From Paenibacillus azoreducens (GTDB lineage Bacteria; Bacillota; Bacilli; Paenibacillales; Paenibacillaceae): a DNA stretch of 64,000 bases. This document shows, piece after piece, positions 35,044 to 44,212 of the stretch; position 1 is the stretch's first letter, and each line of letters begins with the position of its first letter. The DNA lies in contig NZ_AP025343.1 of the NCBI RefSeq assembly GCF_021654775.1, forward strand, positions 2,199,501 through 2,263,500, given 5' to 3'. Both the position numbers and the translations under genes were made by a program. The notes beneath the pieces are model-generated. The model was not told the DNA's origin. It was given only the letters and a program-made list of their open reading frames with translations, and searched no databases.

Positions 35044-35931
35044 TTAACCTTTGATGGAGCCGATCATAAGACCTTTGACAAAATACCGCTGCAGGAACGG
35101 GTATGCGATCACGATCGGCGCCGTTGTCACCACCATGGTCGCCAGTTTGATGGATTGAGAAGTAACGTTTTTGGAAATGCCTCCAGGCATGGCCGATGCC
35201 ATCTGGTTGGAGCTGGATTGCGCGACGATCCGATAGAGATAGGTTTGAATCGGCTGCAGATCCATATTGTTGATGTAGATCATGCCTGTAAAATAATCAT
35301 TCCACTGATAGACCCCGTGAAAAAGGGCGATAGTAGCGATGACTGGCATGGAGACCGGGATAATGACGCGTACGAAGATGGAAAAATCGTTGGCTCCGTC
35401 GATTTTCGCCGCTTCCTCGAGTCCATCCGGGATTTCCCGGAAGAAGGTCATAAATATAATCAGATCGAAAAAGCTGAACATCGCCGGAATGATATAAACG
35501 AGAAAGTTATCCAGCAAATGCAGGTCGCGGATCAACAAGTAGTACGGAATAAGGCCGCTGTTGAAAAAAAGGGTGACGGTGCCGATCAAAATATACACCT
35601 TTTGTAAGGCTAAATCCCGGCGGGAGAAGGCATAGGCTACCATCGCGGTAAAAAAGACATGCAGCACCGTACCGAGCAGCGTCTTCGCCACCGTCACGCC
35701 CATCGCGGTCATGATACCGCTGCTGCGGAAAACAGCTTCATAGCTTTCCAGGCTGAAGATCCGCGGCCACCAATAGATGCCGCCGCGCATGGCGTCCTGC
35801 CCTTCATTAAAGGAGTTTACGAGCACATACCAGATGGGATAGAGCGTTACAAAGCAAACGGCCAGCATGATCAGCACGTTGAAAGCGTCAAACGCCACAT
35901 CCCCGGCGGTTCGGCGATTCAGTTTGAACAT
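35044..35931 (-). CDS. Carbohydrate ABC transporter permease (LplC/YtcP type)
   Basis: The 295-residue permease has six predicted helices and the EAA loop EEAAKIDGANDFSIFVRVIIPVS. The C-terminal block FLQRYFVKGLMIGSIKG is the hallmark of the LplC group. It pairs with the LplB-type permease upstream (21-nt gap). Its stop codon is a few bases from repeat C2. Confidence 0.92.
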   Translation of the reverse strand: MFKLNRRTAGDVAFDAFNVLIMLAVCFVTLYPIWYVLVNSFNEGQDAMRGGIYWWPRIFSLESYEAVFRSSGIMTAMGVTVAKTLLGTVLHVFFTAMVAYAFSRRDLALQKVYILIGTVTLFFNSGLIPYYLLIRDLHLLDNFLVYIIPAMFSFFDLIIFMTFFREIPDGLEEAAKIDGANDFSIFVRVIIPVSMPVIATIALFHGVYQWNDYFTGMIYINNMDLQPIQTYLYRIVAQSSSNQMASAMPGGISKNVTSQSIKLATMVVTTAPIVIAYPFLQRYFVKGLMIGSIKG

Positions 35932-35952
35932 GGGACTTTAACCACCTTTGTA

Positions 35953-36921
35953 TCAGAATAGGGATGTATCATTGATTTTTTTGGATACCGAATTGGCGAT
36001 CAGGAGCAGCACAAGCGCAATCAGCGATTTGATCAGGCCTACGGCCGTGGAATAGGAGAAACGGTTATTCACAAGGCCGGTTTGATATACGTACACGTCG
36101 ATCACGTTGCTGGCGCTTTCGTTCAGCGAGTTGCGAAGCACCAGGATTTGATCGAAGTTCGAGTTCAGAATGCCGCTGACGGCCAGAATAAAAAGAATCG
36201 TGATGGTGCTTTTGATGCCTGGCAGCGTCACATACCACATCCTTTGGAAGCGCCCGGCGCCGTCGATGGTTGCGGCCTCGTGCAGATCCGGAGAAACGCC
36301 GGCAATCGCGGCCAAATAGATAATGGCGGACCAGCCAAGTTCCTTCCATATATCCGATGCAACGACGATACCCCAGAAATATTTGGGCTCCGCCAAGTAA
36401 CTGATCGGTTCCTTGATGATGTGCAGCGCCATCAGGATATGATTGATGATCCCCACATCCGCAAGCCAGGTAGCCAGGATACCGCCGAGAATGACCCAGG
36501 ACAGGAAATGGGGCAGATAGGAAATGGTCTGCACCGCTTTTTTTAGCCGGATGGACCTCAGCTCGTTCAGGAAAAGGGCGAACAAGATCGGCAGCGGAAA
36601 ACCGATAATCAGCTTGAGCAGGCTGATGCCGAGGGTATTCCAGATGACCAACGGCAGATCTTCGTCTTCAAAAAACGCTTTGAAGTTGTCCAATCCGACC
36701 CAAGGCGCTTCCGCAATGGAATGGGTGATGACATACTGCTTGAATGCGATAATGATGCCGTACATCGGTATGTAATTGAAAATAATCATCCAGGCGACGC
36801 CAAGCAGCGCCATCACCTGCAAGTATTTCTGACTCCACAGCTTGCGCAGCAGCGTTTTCCTCCTGCCCCCCGGGGCAGCGGAATCCGGCTGCATAAACTC
36901 TGCGCCGAGTTTGGCACTCAT
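35953..36921 (-). CDS. Sugar ABC transporter permease (LplB/YteP type)
   Basis: The 322-residue permease has an N-terminal cytoplasmic stretch, six predicted helices and the EAA loop HEAATIDGAGRFQRMWYVTLPG. The motif IIFNYIPMYGIIIAFKQY is typical of the LplB group. It is the first gene of the operon; the ATG at 36921 follows AGGAGG. A cre-like site lies just upstream. Confidence 0.92.
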   Translation of the reverse strand: MSAKLGAEFMQPDSAAPGGRRKTLLRKLWSQKYLQVMALLGVAWMIIFNYIPMYGIIIAFKQYVITHSIAEAPWVGLDNFKAFFEDEDLPLVIWNTLGISLLKLIIGFPLPILFALFLNELRSIRLKKAVQTISYLPHFLSWVILGGILATWLADVGIINHILMALHIIKEPISYLAEPKYFWGIVVASDIWKELGWSAIIYLAAIAGVSPDLHEAATIDGAGRFQRMWYVTLPGIKSTITILFILAVSGILNSNFDQILVLRNSLNESASNVIDVYVYQTGLVNNRFSYSTAVGLIKSLIALVLLLIANSVSKKINDTSLF

Positions 36922-36943
36922 GCGATCGAACCTCCTGTGTATG

Positions 36944-36957
36944 TGTAAGTGCTTTCA
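36944..36957 (-). promoter_or_regulatory. Candidate cre site upstream of the LplBC-type operon
   Basis: On the minus strand TGAAAGCACTTACA fits the cre consensus with one mismatch in the central CG. A TACAAT box about 20 bases upstream could be the -10 element. The remainder of 36958-37151 shows nothing else clear. Confidence 0.5.
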
Positions 36958-37151
36958 AATCATTGCACTTCTAATTGTAGGCCGGGATGAAAGGAAGAAA
37001 CAGGTATGAAATTTCGTTTTTAGGGTTGCGTTTTTCGGATTTTACTCAAAAATAAACCCGGAAGGTCATTGTGAAAGGAACGTATGTTTTGTTACGATCA
37101 TGGCATTAGGTTTCAAAAATTGGCGTTTTGAACGGAAAGGAGGAGCTGCCG

Positions 37152-37757
37152 GTGTTTCAATATACAGATGAGGAATACGAAAGGGTGGATTTCAGCCAGG
37201 CGGATTTAAGAAATGGGGAGCTTAAGGGGTGCATCTTTACTCGCTGCAATTTTCGCGGAACGCAGCTCGATGAAATCTGGACCAGCGGCTGCCGGTTTAT
37301 CGAATGCGATTTTGGCGGTGCGGCTTTTAATGCATCTTTACATACTCGTTCGGCGTTTACGAACTGCCGTTTTGCGGGAGCGAACCTGTTTGTCGCCAAA
37401 TTCGAGGATTGCAAGATGGTCGGCAGTGATTTCGCTGGAGCGCTTCTTGATGGTATAACCATTCGGGGAGGGGACTGGTCATACACGAACCTGCGGCAGG
37501 TAAATTTGTCGAAGCAGATACTGAGGGGCATGAGGTTGATGGAAGCGGATCTTAGCGAAAGCAATCTTCAAAAGGCGGATCTGCGGGAAGTCGATCTTAC
37601 CGGGGCGAAGCTGTTCAAAGCATCCTTAAAGGGAGCCGATCTGCGCGGAGCGAAAATGGATAGAATCGACTACCGGTCATTTGATCTAACGGGGGTAAGG
37701 ATTGATTTGGAGCAGGCCGTGAATGTGGCCCGTTCCTTTGGAGCCAAGGTGGATTAA
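37152..37757 (+). CDS. Pentapeptide-repeat protein
   Basis: The 201-residue protein is built of A(D/N)LXX-type repeats (SQADL, RGTQL, AGANL, SESNL, QKADL, TGAKL, KGADL), which fold into a right-handed beta-helix. Some family members mimic DNA and protect gyrase (Qnr, McbG); many others have unknown roles. I used the GTG at 37152, preceded by AAAGGAGGAG; a TTG at 37128 lies upstream of that site. It stands alone, with a weak terminator hairpin after it. Confidence 0.85.
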   Translation: MFQYTDEEYERVDFSQADLRNGELKGCIFTRCNFRGTQLDEIWTSGCRFIECDFGGAAFNASLHTRSAFTNCRFAGANLFVAKFEDCKMVGSDFAGALLDGITIRGGDWSYTNLRQVNLSKQILRGMRLMEADLSESNLQKADLREVDLTGAKLFKASLKGADLRGAKMDRIDYRSFDLTGVRIDLEQAVNVARSFGAKVD

Positions 37758-37790
37758 TTGAATTTTATATATGGTTGTAATCATAAAACA

Positions 37791-37832
37791 AAGGCATCCA
37801 AGCTGTCACCAGCTGCGGATGCCTTCCGTATA
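37791..37832 (+). terminator. Candidate terminator after the pentapeptide-repeat gene
   Basis: AAGGCATCC (37791-37799) pairs with GGATGCCTT (37817-37825). The T run is weak. Confidence 0.5.
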
Positions 37833-37982
37833 AATGAACGCCTATTGATCTCTGTTCGCCGATTTTCGACATGGATAGCTATAATTCTGCAAATTCTGGA
37901 TACAATATACATATTCGCGGGTCCCTCTCGGAAAGATGATGCTGATCCTAGCGGGGGGCCAGAGGAGGAGGCGGTTCATTAG

Positions 37983-38738
37983 ATGAATAGCGATGAATGG
38001 ATCATACACCTGACCGAGCTGCGCAAACGGCTGATTTGGGTAATGCTCTTTTTTATCGTAACGCTGGCTGCGGGTTTGTATATGTCGCCCCAAGTGCTGC
38101 TGTATATTAAAAATCGTCCCGCCGCCGCCGGCATCGCTTGGAATGTGTTTTCATTGACGGACGGCATGTTCATTTACATGAAATGCGGCTTTTTGGTCGC
38201 TGTGTTTTTCACGCTGCCGCTTGCGCTGTACCATATCTGGGCATTTGTCCGTCCAGGCCTGACCGCAGAGGAGGCGAAAAAAACCTTTTGTTTTATTCCG
38301 CTGGCTTTTGTCCTGTTTATCATCGGGGCTGCCTTCAGCTTTTATGTCGCTTTTCCGATGATGGTCTCCTTTCTATCCCAAATGAACAAAACGGTTGGAG
38401 CCGTAGAGACCTATGGGATGGACAAATATTTTTCGCTGCTGTTCAGCGTTGTGTTTCCGTTAAGCTTGGCTTTTGAAATGCCTGCGGTTGTCCTGTTTTT
38501 GACCCGGCTCGGCATTCTTGGGCCTGCGCTGCTGAAAAAAGCCCGGAAATATGTCTATCTGGTTTTGGCCATCGTCGGCTCCATGATTTCCCCGCCGGAT
38601 TTCGTGTCGCATCTGTCCGTGACCATACCGCTGATTATGCTGTTTGAGCTCAGCATTCTTGTTTCCGGCTGGTATATGCGCAAGAAGGAGACAAGCAATC
38701 CACTTATCGATCCGAAAGGAGGCGCGAGCCATGTTTAA
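37983..38738 (+). CDS. tatC: Sec-independent protein translocase TatC
   Basis: The 251-residue, six-helix membrane protein recognises twin-arginine signal peptides. The N-terminal motif [11 protein letters not shown] and the [10 protein letters not shown] segment are characteristic. It overlaps tatA by 8 nt. The gene order tatC-tatA is the reverse of Bacillus subtilis. A twin-arginine substrate gene lies 0.9 kb downstream. Confidence 0.93.
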   Translation: MNSDEWIIHLTELRKRLIWVMLFFIVTLAAGLYMSPQVLLYIKNRPAAAGIAWNVFSLTDGMFIYMKCGFLVAVFFTLPLALYHIWAFVRPGLTAEEAKKTFCFIPLAFVLFIIGAAFSFYVAFPMMVSFLSQMNKTVGAVETYGMDKYFSLLFSVVFPLSLAFEMPAVVLFLTRLGILGPALLKKARKYVYLVLAIVGSMISPPDFVSHLSVTIPLIMLFELSILVSGWYMRKKETSNPLIDPKGGASHV

Positions 38739-38931
38739 CAATATTGGATTACCAGGGCTGCTTATCATTTTGATGATCGCTTTGGTCGTATTCGGACCAT
38801 CCAAGCTTCCGCAGCTTGGACGGGCTGTCGGCGATACATTGCGGGAATTCCGTTCATCCACCAAAGGGGTGGTCGAGGAAATTACGAATGAAACGGAGAT
38901 TGAACCGGAAAAGCTGGCTGAAAAAAATTAG
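38731..38931 (+). CDS. tatA: Sec-independent protein translocase TatA
   Basis: The 66-residue pore-forming subunit has one N-terminal helix ([16 protein letters not shown]), the [14 protein letters not shown] hinge and amphipathic helix, and an acidic tail. The ATG at 38731 follows AAAGGAGG and lies within the last codons of tatC, so translation is probably coupled. Confidence 0.93.
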   Translation: MFNNIGLPGLLIILMIALVVFGPSKLPQLGRAVGDTLREFRSSTKGVVEEITNETEIEPEKLAEKN

Positions 38932-38943
38932 AATATCTTATAG

Positions 38944-38988
38944 AAAAAACACCTCCTTGATACGCCGAAAGCGTCAGAGGAGGTGTTC
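38944..38988. terminator. Terminator between tatA and the YhcN-type lipoprotein gene
   Basis: AACACCTCC and GGAGGTGTT form the stem, with GCCGAAAGCG in the loop. Minus-strand transcripts would end in GTTTTTTC, so it mainly fits the lipoprotein gene and may act in both directions. Confidence 0.8.
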
Positions 38989-39000
38989 ATGTTTTGCGGT

Positions 39001-39726
39001 TCATTTGCCGGTATGCAGCTTAGCGCTGGCTTTAATCTTTTGCAGTTCGCTTGTTAATTTGCTGAGCGGCTTGCCTGCACGCACATCGGTTTTCACTTTT
39101 TTAATGGTCTTGATCGCCTTGGGATCGTGTACGGTGTAAATTTTCACTTTTTTGCCGTAAACGCCTTCGACCTCATGACGGATCAGGTCCCGGTTCGTTT
39201 CGGTGATGTCCCGCTGGCCGATGGAATAGCCGGTGGCCTTGGGGCTCATATACCCTTTGCCGGATGCACCTTCATTGGGGCTCAGCACATTATGGGGCTG
39301 GGGTTTGGAGTTTTTGCTGCGGATGTGGTGATCGGGATCGCCGATATAAACCGAATCTCCGAGCGCGAGCACGCTGATCCCCGTGATGCCGGCCGATTCC
39401 AGCCGATTCTCGAGGGTGATGGATTCGGGGGTGTCATGCAGGCTGGATGTGCCGATGCGGCCATAGACGCCTGAGCCCATTCCGCTGTAGGTGGTTCCGT
39501 TTTTATTGGTTGTCCGGACTTTATCGCCGTTAAAATGCGGAATGACTTTGATGCTTTTCGTATGCGGATGGTGCTCGGCCGGATGATGTGCATGCTGCTG
39601 ATGCTGTGTTTTGGATTGGATTTTGACAGGCGCCGTTTGCGTTTTTTGCTTCACTGTATTGCAGCCGGCTAAAGCAATCGCGACACATAAAGCGGGAACG
39701 GCCGCCTTTGCCCAGGGTCCTTTCAT
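39001..39726 (-). CDS. YhcN/YlaJ family sporulation lipoprotein
   Basis: The 241-residue lipoprotein has lipobox ALAGC near residue 17-21, a His-rich linker (HQQHAHHPAEHHPH) and a C-terminal YhcN/YlaJ domain (GDSVYIGD, TETNRDLIRHEVEGVYGKKV). Members of this family are found in the spore inner membrane and affect outgrowth or cortex handling. The ATG at 39726 is preceded by GGGAGGG. The function of this copy is inferred from the family only. Confidence 0.85.
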   Translation of the reverse strand: MKGPWAKAAVPALCVAIALAGCNTVKQKTQTAPVKIQSKTQHQQHAHHPAEHHPHTKSIKVIPHFNGDKVRTTNKNGTTYSGMGSGVYGRIGTSSLHDTPESITLENRLESAGITGISVLALGDSVYIGDPDHHIRSKNSKPQPHNVLSPNEGASGKGYMSPKATGYSIGQRDITETNRDLIRHEVEGVYGKKVKIYTVHDPKAIKTIKKVKTDVRAGKPLSKLTSELQKIKASAKLHTGK

Positions 39727-39875
39727 GGATATTCCCTCCCTTGTGTTAAAACATAGGTTTAGCATTATCTTTTGCAGGATGTATTATTTGTGGGATTATT
39801 CGACAAAATAACAAAAAAATGAATTTTCACCCATCTATATTGGTGTATTTCCATATCAACAGGAGGTTGACTTTT

Positions 39876-40670
39876 ATGGCCAATGGAACTGAAGAGCAGG
39901 ATTTGAAAGACCATAAAGAGCCCGACCAATCGCGCCGCAACTTCTTGAAAAACTCCGGGTATGCCGTGGGCGGCCTCATCGTCGGCGGCGTGGTCGGAAG
40001 TTTGCTCCGGACTCCAAAGAAAGCGGCTACGAACAACAATGTAAATAACGGAACAACGTCGAAAACTCCTGCCGGCGAAGTCGTTAACTTCAACCAGGCG
40101 CTGATGTATTTTACCCAAGAGCAGTTTCTGATTGCAGAGGCCGCAACGGACCGCCTTTTTCCTTCCGATGCTAATGGCCCCGGCGGGAAGGAGCTTGGCA
40201 TCGCTTATTTTATTGACCATCAGCTCGCGGGCGAGTGGGGCACAAACGGCAGAGAGTATATGCAAGGGCCCTTTTTTAAAGGGGAAACGACGCAAGGGTA
40301 TCAAGGCCGCTTGAAACGCCGGGAGATTTTTGATATCGGGCTTCAGGAAATGCAAAACTACAGCAATAAAAAATACCAGAAAAAGTTCAAGGATCTGGCG
40401 CCGGAAGAACAGGACGCCGTGCTGAAGGCCTTCGAAACGGACGAAGTCAAGCTGACCACCATTTCAGCCAGCGGCTTTTTCAAAACGCTTTTCTCAAGCA
40501 CGATGGAAGGAGCTTATGCGGATCCGCTTTACGGCGGAAACGGGAACATGGGCGGCTGGAAGCTGAAAAACTTCCCTGGCAACCAGATGTCCTACACCAA
40601 TATCATCGAAGCGGATAAATTCGAAAAAATCCAGCCTGTCAGCTTAAGAGAACATCTACCACATTCCTAA
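39876..40670 (+). CDS. Gluconate 2-dehydrogenase subunit 3 family protein, Tat-exported
   Basis: The 264-residue protein is the small (gamma) subunit type that accompanies membrane-bound GMC sugar dehydrogenases. It begins with a full twin-arginine signal, SRRNFLK at residues 19-25, followed by GYAVGGLIVGGVVG. The GMC partner has no signal peptide, so it is probably co-exported by this subunit. The ATG at 39876 follows AGGAGG. The fit with tatC-tatA nearby is good. A family C repeat fragment separates it from the GMC gene. Confidence 0.88.
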   Translation: MANGTEEQDLKDHKEPDQSRRNFLKNSGYAVGGLIVGGVVGSLLRTPKKAATNNNVNNGTTSKTPAGEVVNFNQALMYFTQEQFLIAEAATDRLFPSDANGPGGKELGIAYFIDHQLAGEWGTNGREYMQGPFFKGETTQGYQGRLKRREIFDIGLQEMQNYSNKKYQKKFKDLAPEEQDAVLKAFETDEVKLTTISASGFFKTLFSSTMEGAYADPLYGGNGNMGGWKLKNFPGNQMSYTNIIEADKFEKIQPVSLREHLPHS

Positions 40671-40672
40671 AA

Positions 40673-40705
40673 GTGCGTGTTCAAAAAGGCTGATTTTCAG
40701 CGCCA
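40673..40705 (+). repeat. Repeat family C, left-end fragment (C3)
   Basis: GTGCGTGTTCAAAAAGG followed by CTGATTTTCAGCGCC matches the left end of C1 and C2. The rest of the element is absent. It lies between two genes of one operon. Confidence 0.7.
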
Positions 40706-40736
40706 CAACATCTAAAAACAACCTGAGGTGATACGA

Positions 40737-42452
40737 ATGGCAACGAAATTGCCCAAAACAGATGTCGTCATCGTCGGCGTCGGCTGGGGCGGCGGCATTA
40801 TCGCAGCGGAGCTGACCAAAAGCGGATTGTCCGTCGTCGGACTGGAGCGCGGCAAAGAACGCAAAACCGAAGACTATTACATGGTGCACGACGAATTGCG
40901 TTATGCGCTTCGTTATGAAATGTTCCAGGATTTATCCAAAGAAACGATCACGTTCCGCGGGAACGAAAAAATCAGGGCTCTGCCGATGCGATCCTACGGT
41001 TCCTTTCTGCTGGGCGATGGCCTTGGCGGCTCCGGCGTTCACTGGAATGGACAAACCTTCCGTTTTTTGCCATACGATTTCGAGATTAGAAGCAAAACGA
41101 TCGAACGTTATGGAAAAAGCAAAATTCCGGACGGCATGACCATTCAGGATTGGGGTATTACGTACGACGAGCTGGAGCCTTATTTTGACAAATTCGAAAA
41201 AACGGCGGGCATCTCCGGCGAAGAAAACCCGCTCGCAGGCAAGCGATCCGCCAAGTATCCGACGCCGCCGATGAAAACGACCCCGGGCATGAAGATGTTC
41301 GCCGACTCCTGCAAAACCTTGAAATATCATCCGTATCACATGCCTTCCGCGAACTTGTCGGAGCAATACACCAACCCGGACGGCATCGCGCGCGCAGCTT
41401 GCCAGTACTGCGGTTTCTGCGAACGTTTCGGCTGCGAATACGGCGCCAAGGCGGACCCTGTCGTGACGGTGATCCCGGTAGCGGTGAATACGGGCAAATT
41501 CGAGCTGCGCACGCATTCGAACGTAAGGCGGATTTTACATAAAGGCGGCAAGGCGACGGGCGTATTATATGTCGACACGACCACAGGCGAAGAATACGAA
41601 CAGCCGGCGGATATCGTCGTGATGACGAGTTATGTTTTTAACAATACGCGGCTTTTGCTGCTTTCGGGAATCGGCAAACCCTATGATCCGAAGTCGGGAA
41701 CGGGCGTCATCGGCAAAAACTATGCCTATCAGGTGCTTAAGGGAGCGGGCATCGGATTTTATGAAAACAAGGAATTCAACATCTTCGCGGGCGCAGGTTC
41801 GCTTGGCATGTGCATGGATGATTTCAACGGCGATAATTTCGACCATAAAGATTTGAAATTCATCCATGGCGCCAACATATCCTTCAGCCAAACCGGCGCG
41901 CGCCCAATCCAGAACAATACCGTTCCTCCGGGCACGCCGACATGGGGCAAAGATTTTAAGGCGGCATCCATCAAATATGCCAACCGGCATCTGAATGTGG
42001 GCGCTCAGGGGGCCTGCATGCCGTTCCGTCACCATTATCTTGACCTGGATACGACGTATAAAGACGAATTCGGCGATCCTCTAATGCGGATTACGTTCGA
42101 CTTCGAGGACCAGGATCGGGAACTGGTGAAATTCATGGGGACCAAATGCGGCGAAATTTTGAAGCAGATGGGCGCGGATAAAGTCGTTGCAAACACGGAA
42201 CTTGCGCCTTATGAAATTACGACCTATCAATCAACCCACAACACCGGAGGCGTCATTATGGGCGGCAGTCCCGATACCTCTGCGGTAAACAAATATTTGC
42301 AAATGTGGGATATGGATAATCTGTTTGTTGTCGGGGCTTCGGCATTTCCGCATAACAGCGGCTACAACCCTACGGGGACGGTAGGCGCGCTGGCTTACCG
42401 GGCGGCGGAAGGGGTTCTTAAGTATCACAAAAAACCGGGAAGTCTCGTTTAG
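40737..42452 (+). CDS. GMC family oxidoreductase (gluconate/sugar dehydrogenase flavoprotein)
   Basis: The 571-residue flavoprotein has an N-terminal FAD-binding motif (VVIVGVGWGGGIIAAEL), the GMC signature region (GLGGSGVHWNGQ) and the C-terminal active-site block HNSGYNPTGTVGALAYRAA. A Cys cluster at C222, C225, C228 and C233 could hold an iron-sulphur centre, as described for FAD-dependent glucose dehydrogenase catalytic subunits; that is inference. No cytochrome subunit gene follows, so its electron acceptor is unclear. The ATG at 40737 follows GAGGTGA. Confidence 0.88.
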   Translation: MATKLPKTDVVIVGVGWGGGIIAAELTKSGLSVVGLERGKERKTEDYYMVHDELRYALRYEMFQDLSKETITFRGNEKIRALPMRSYGSFLLGDGLGGSGVHWNGQTFRFLPYDFEIRSKTIERYGKSKIPDGMTIQDWGITYDELEPYFDKFEKTAGISGEENPLAGKRSAKYPTPPMKTTPGMKMFADSCKTLKYHPYHMPSANLSEQYTNPDGIARAACQYCGFCERFGCEYGAKADPVVTVIPVAVNTGKFELRTHSNVRRILHKGGKATGVLYVDTTTGEEYEQPADIVVMTSYVFNNTRLLLLSGIGKPYDPKSGTGVIGKNYAYQVLKGAGIGFYENKEFNIFAGAGSLGMCMDDFNGDNFDHKDLKFIHGANISFSQTGARPIQNNTVPPGTPTWGKDFKAASIKYANRHLNVGAQGACMPFRHHYLDLDTTYKDEFGDPLMRITFDFEDQDRELVKFMGTKCGEILKQMGADKVVANTELAPYEITTYQSTHNTGGVIMGGSPDTSAVNKYLQMWDMDNLFVVGASAFPHNSGYNPTGTVGALAYRAAEGVLKYHKKPGSLV

Positions 42453-42472
42453 AGGCATATATGAAAAGCACA

Positions 42473-42512
42473 GAAGCCGCGAAGGGGAATGTTCCCTTTT
42501 GCGGCTTTTTTA
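42473..42512 (+). terminator. Terminator after the GMC gene
   Basis: AAGCCGC...AAGGGGAA pairs with TTCCCTTTTGCGGCTTTTTT. The end is T-rich and lies next to the stop of the converging exonuclease gene. Confidence 0.85.
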
Positions 42513-42513
42513 A

Positions 42514-43161
42514 TTATCCGCTGATGAAGTTTTTTGCTGCCGGCACGACTTTGGTTCTCGCGGCTTTTGTTTTTTTCTTCGCCGGCGCCGAGAAGGGCTT
42601 ATACCCTCCCGGATAGATCAAGCCGATTTTGCAGCCCAAGTCCAGGGAAAGCCGCTCCGCAGAGGTTTGTTCCTCCTGCTGGATCAGATGGAGCAATATA
42701 TGCGCACAGGCTTTGGCATCATCAAGCGCATCATGGTGATGAAGCGGGATGCCGTACCATTCGGCAAGCACGTTCAGTTTGTGGGAGGGCAGCCAGTTCA
42801 GCATTTTTTTGCTGAGCAAATACGTGCAGTAATAATGGAAGCTTGGATATTCGATTGAAGCACGGTCAAGACAATATCGCAGTACGCTCATGTCAAATGA
42901 AGCGTTATGCGCGACGATGTGTTTGCCGTCAAGCAGCGGCTGCAATTCAGGCCAAAGCTCATGAAAGGTGGGCATGCCCTGTACCATCGACTCCGTTATG
43001 CCATGAATTTGTATGTTGCGGTAATCAAAAGGCTGGCCGGGATCGATCAGCCAGGACCGTTCAGACACGACGGCGCCGTCCTTCACTTCGACCAGGCCGA
43101 GAGAACAGGCGCTGCTGCGGTTTGCGTTTGCGGTTTCAAAGTCAATCGCTATAAAATCCAT
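42514..43161 (-). CDS. DnaQ-like 3'-5' exonuclease
   Basis: The 215-residue protein is a DEDDh exonuclease domain. The motifs are present in order: DFETANANRSSACSLG (first D and E), HNASFDMSVL (second D), and HDALDDA (His and last D). It resembles stand-alone proofreading-type exonucleases related to DnaQ and DinG N-domains, with a basic tail (KKKTKAARTK). Partner and pathway are unknown. Repeat D1 lies directly upstream, in its promoter region. Confidence 0.88.
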   Translation of the reverse strand: MDFIAIDFETANANRSSACSLGLVEVKDGAVVSERSWLIDPGQPFDYRNIQIHGITESMVQGMPTFHELWPELQPLLDGKHIVAHNASFDMSVLRYCLDRASIEYPSFHYYCTYLLSKKMLNWLPSHKLNVLAEWYGIPLHHHDALDDAKACAHILLHLIQQEEQTSAERLSLDLGCKIGLIYPGGYKPFSAPAKKKTKAARTKVVPAAKNFISG

Positions 43162-43174
43162 AAGTAGTGCTCCT

Positions 43175-43250
43175 TACTAACATTGTATGTTCATAGTAAA
43201 ACAGGAGAGAGGGGATTACAATCTTGCTTTTCGTTTTGCGTATGGGCTGA
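43175..43250 (+). repeat. Repeat family D, left copy (D1)
   Basis: About 60 bp match D2 at 48249-48323 in direct orientation with a few small gaps. They share an unbroken 25-bp core starting ATAGTAAAACAGG, then ATCTTGCTT and CGTTTTGC. It bounds the LysR-prpCDB segment on the left. Confidence 0.8.
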
Positions 43251-43305
43251 GCGGTTTTAATTACTGAGATCGATTTAAAGGACATATCTAGTATCTAAGC
43301 ACTCT

Positions 43306-43353
43306 AAAAGGGTGCTCTTTGGCCATTAAGGCCTTTAGGGCACCCTTATTCCA
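43306..43353 (-). terminator. Terminator of the LysR gene
   Basis: AAGGGTGC and GCACCCTT pair, with the inner stem AAAGGCC / GGCCAAAG. On the minus strand a T run (CCCTTTTAG) follows. It overlaps the last codons of the gene. Confidence 0.75.
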
Positions 43354-44212
43354 TCAGTTTAAGAAACTCCTGCAAAACTTGCGATTTCTCCTCTTTTCTC
43401 CACACAAAAGACATCTCCATGCTGTAATCGGCTTCATCCAACTCTCGATAGATGACCCCGATGTTCCTCTGATTCTGGAATGAGGCGGGGACAAAGGCAA
43501 CACCCACACCTGCAGATACAAAAGCAACAATGGTCAGAATTTCCGGCGTTTCCATAGATATTTTGGGCTGATATCCGGCTTTATAACATAGATTGATAAC
43601 AGCATCATGGTAAATCGAACCGTTATTTCGGGAAGGTATAATAAATTCTTCATTGGCAAGATCTTGTGTACGTAAACTTGTTCGGCTTGCTAATGGATGC
43701 GTATCTGGAAGAGCCACGATGAATTTCTCCCTAAGAATGACTTTGGAATTCAATAAAGGATTTTGGATTGGGGTCCGAACGATAGCCAAATGAATACTTC
43801 CATCATGCAAAGCTTGCAATTGGTTGGACGTTTTCATTTGATGTATCACCAAATTCACTGAAGGAAACCGCAAACGATAGTTCTGCAGAATAGGAACAAT
43901 ATTATAAGTAGTCGAACCTACAAATCCAATGTCAAGTCTGCCTGTAGCACCCTTATGAGCCTGTTCTGCGGCGTTCGCAGCCCTTTCAATATGTTTCAAA
44001 GTCAGCCGGCATTCTTCTAAAAATACCTTTCCCGCTTCTGTAAGTTCAACTCGTTGCTTGTTGCGAAATAATAGCGGAAATCCCAATTCATTTTCTAACT
44101 GGCGAATTTGTTGGCTAAGGGGTGGCTGTGCAATGTTTAAGCGGGAGGCGGCCCGGCCAAAATGCAATTCCTCAGCAACGGTAACAAAGTAACGCAGATG
44201 TCGTAGTTCCAT
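43346..44212 (-). CDS. LysR family transcriptional regulator
   Basis: The 288-residue regulator has the N-terminal HTH (FGRAASRLNIAQPPLSQQIR, RNKQRVELTEAGKVF) and a type II periplasmic-binding-like effector domain (GRLDIGFVGSTTY). It is divergent from prpCDB and is probably their regulator, responding to a propionate-pathway metabolite. That link is by position. The ATG at 44212 follows GGGAGGG. Base composition appears AT-richer than in neighbouring genes. Confidence 0.9.
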   Translation of the reverse strand: MELRHLRYFVTVAEELHFGRAASRLNIAQPPLSQQIRQLENELGFPLLFRNKQRVELTEAGKVFLEECRLTLKHIERAANAAEQAHKGATGRLDIGFVGSTTYNIVPILQNYRLRFPSVNLVIHQMKTSNQLQALHDGSIHLAIVRTPIQNPLLNSKVILREKFIVALPDTHPLASRTSLRTQDLANEEFIIPSRNNGSIYHDAVINLCYKAGYQPKISMETPEILTIVAFVSAGVGVAFVPASFQNQRNIGVIYRELDEADYSMEMSFVWRKEEKSQVLQEFLKLME

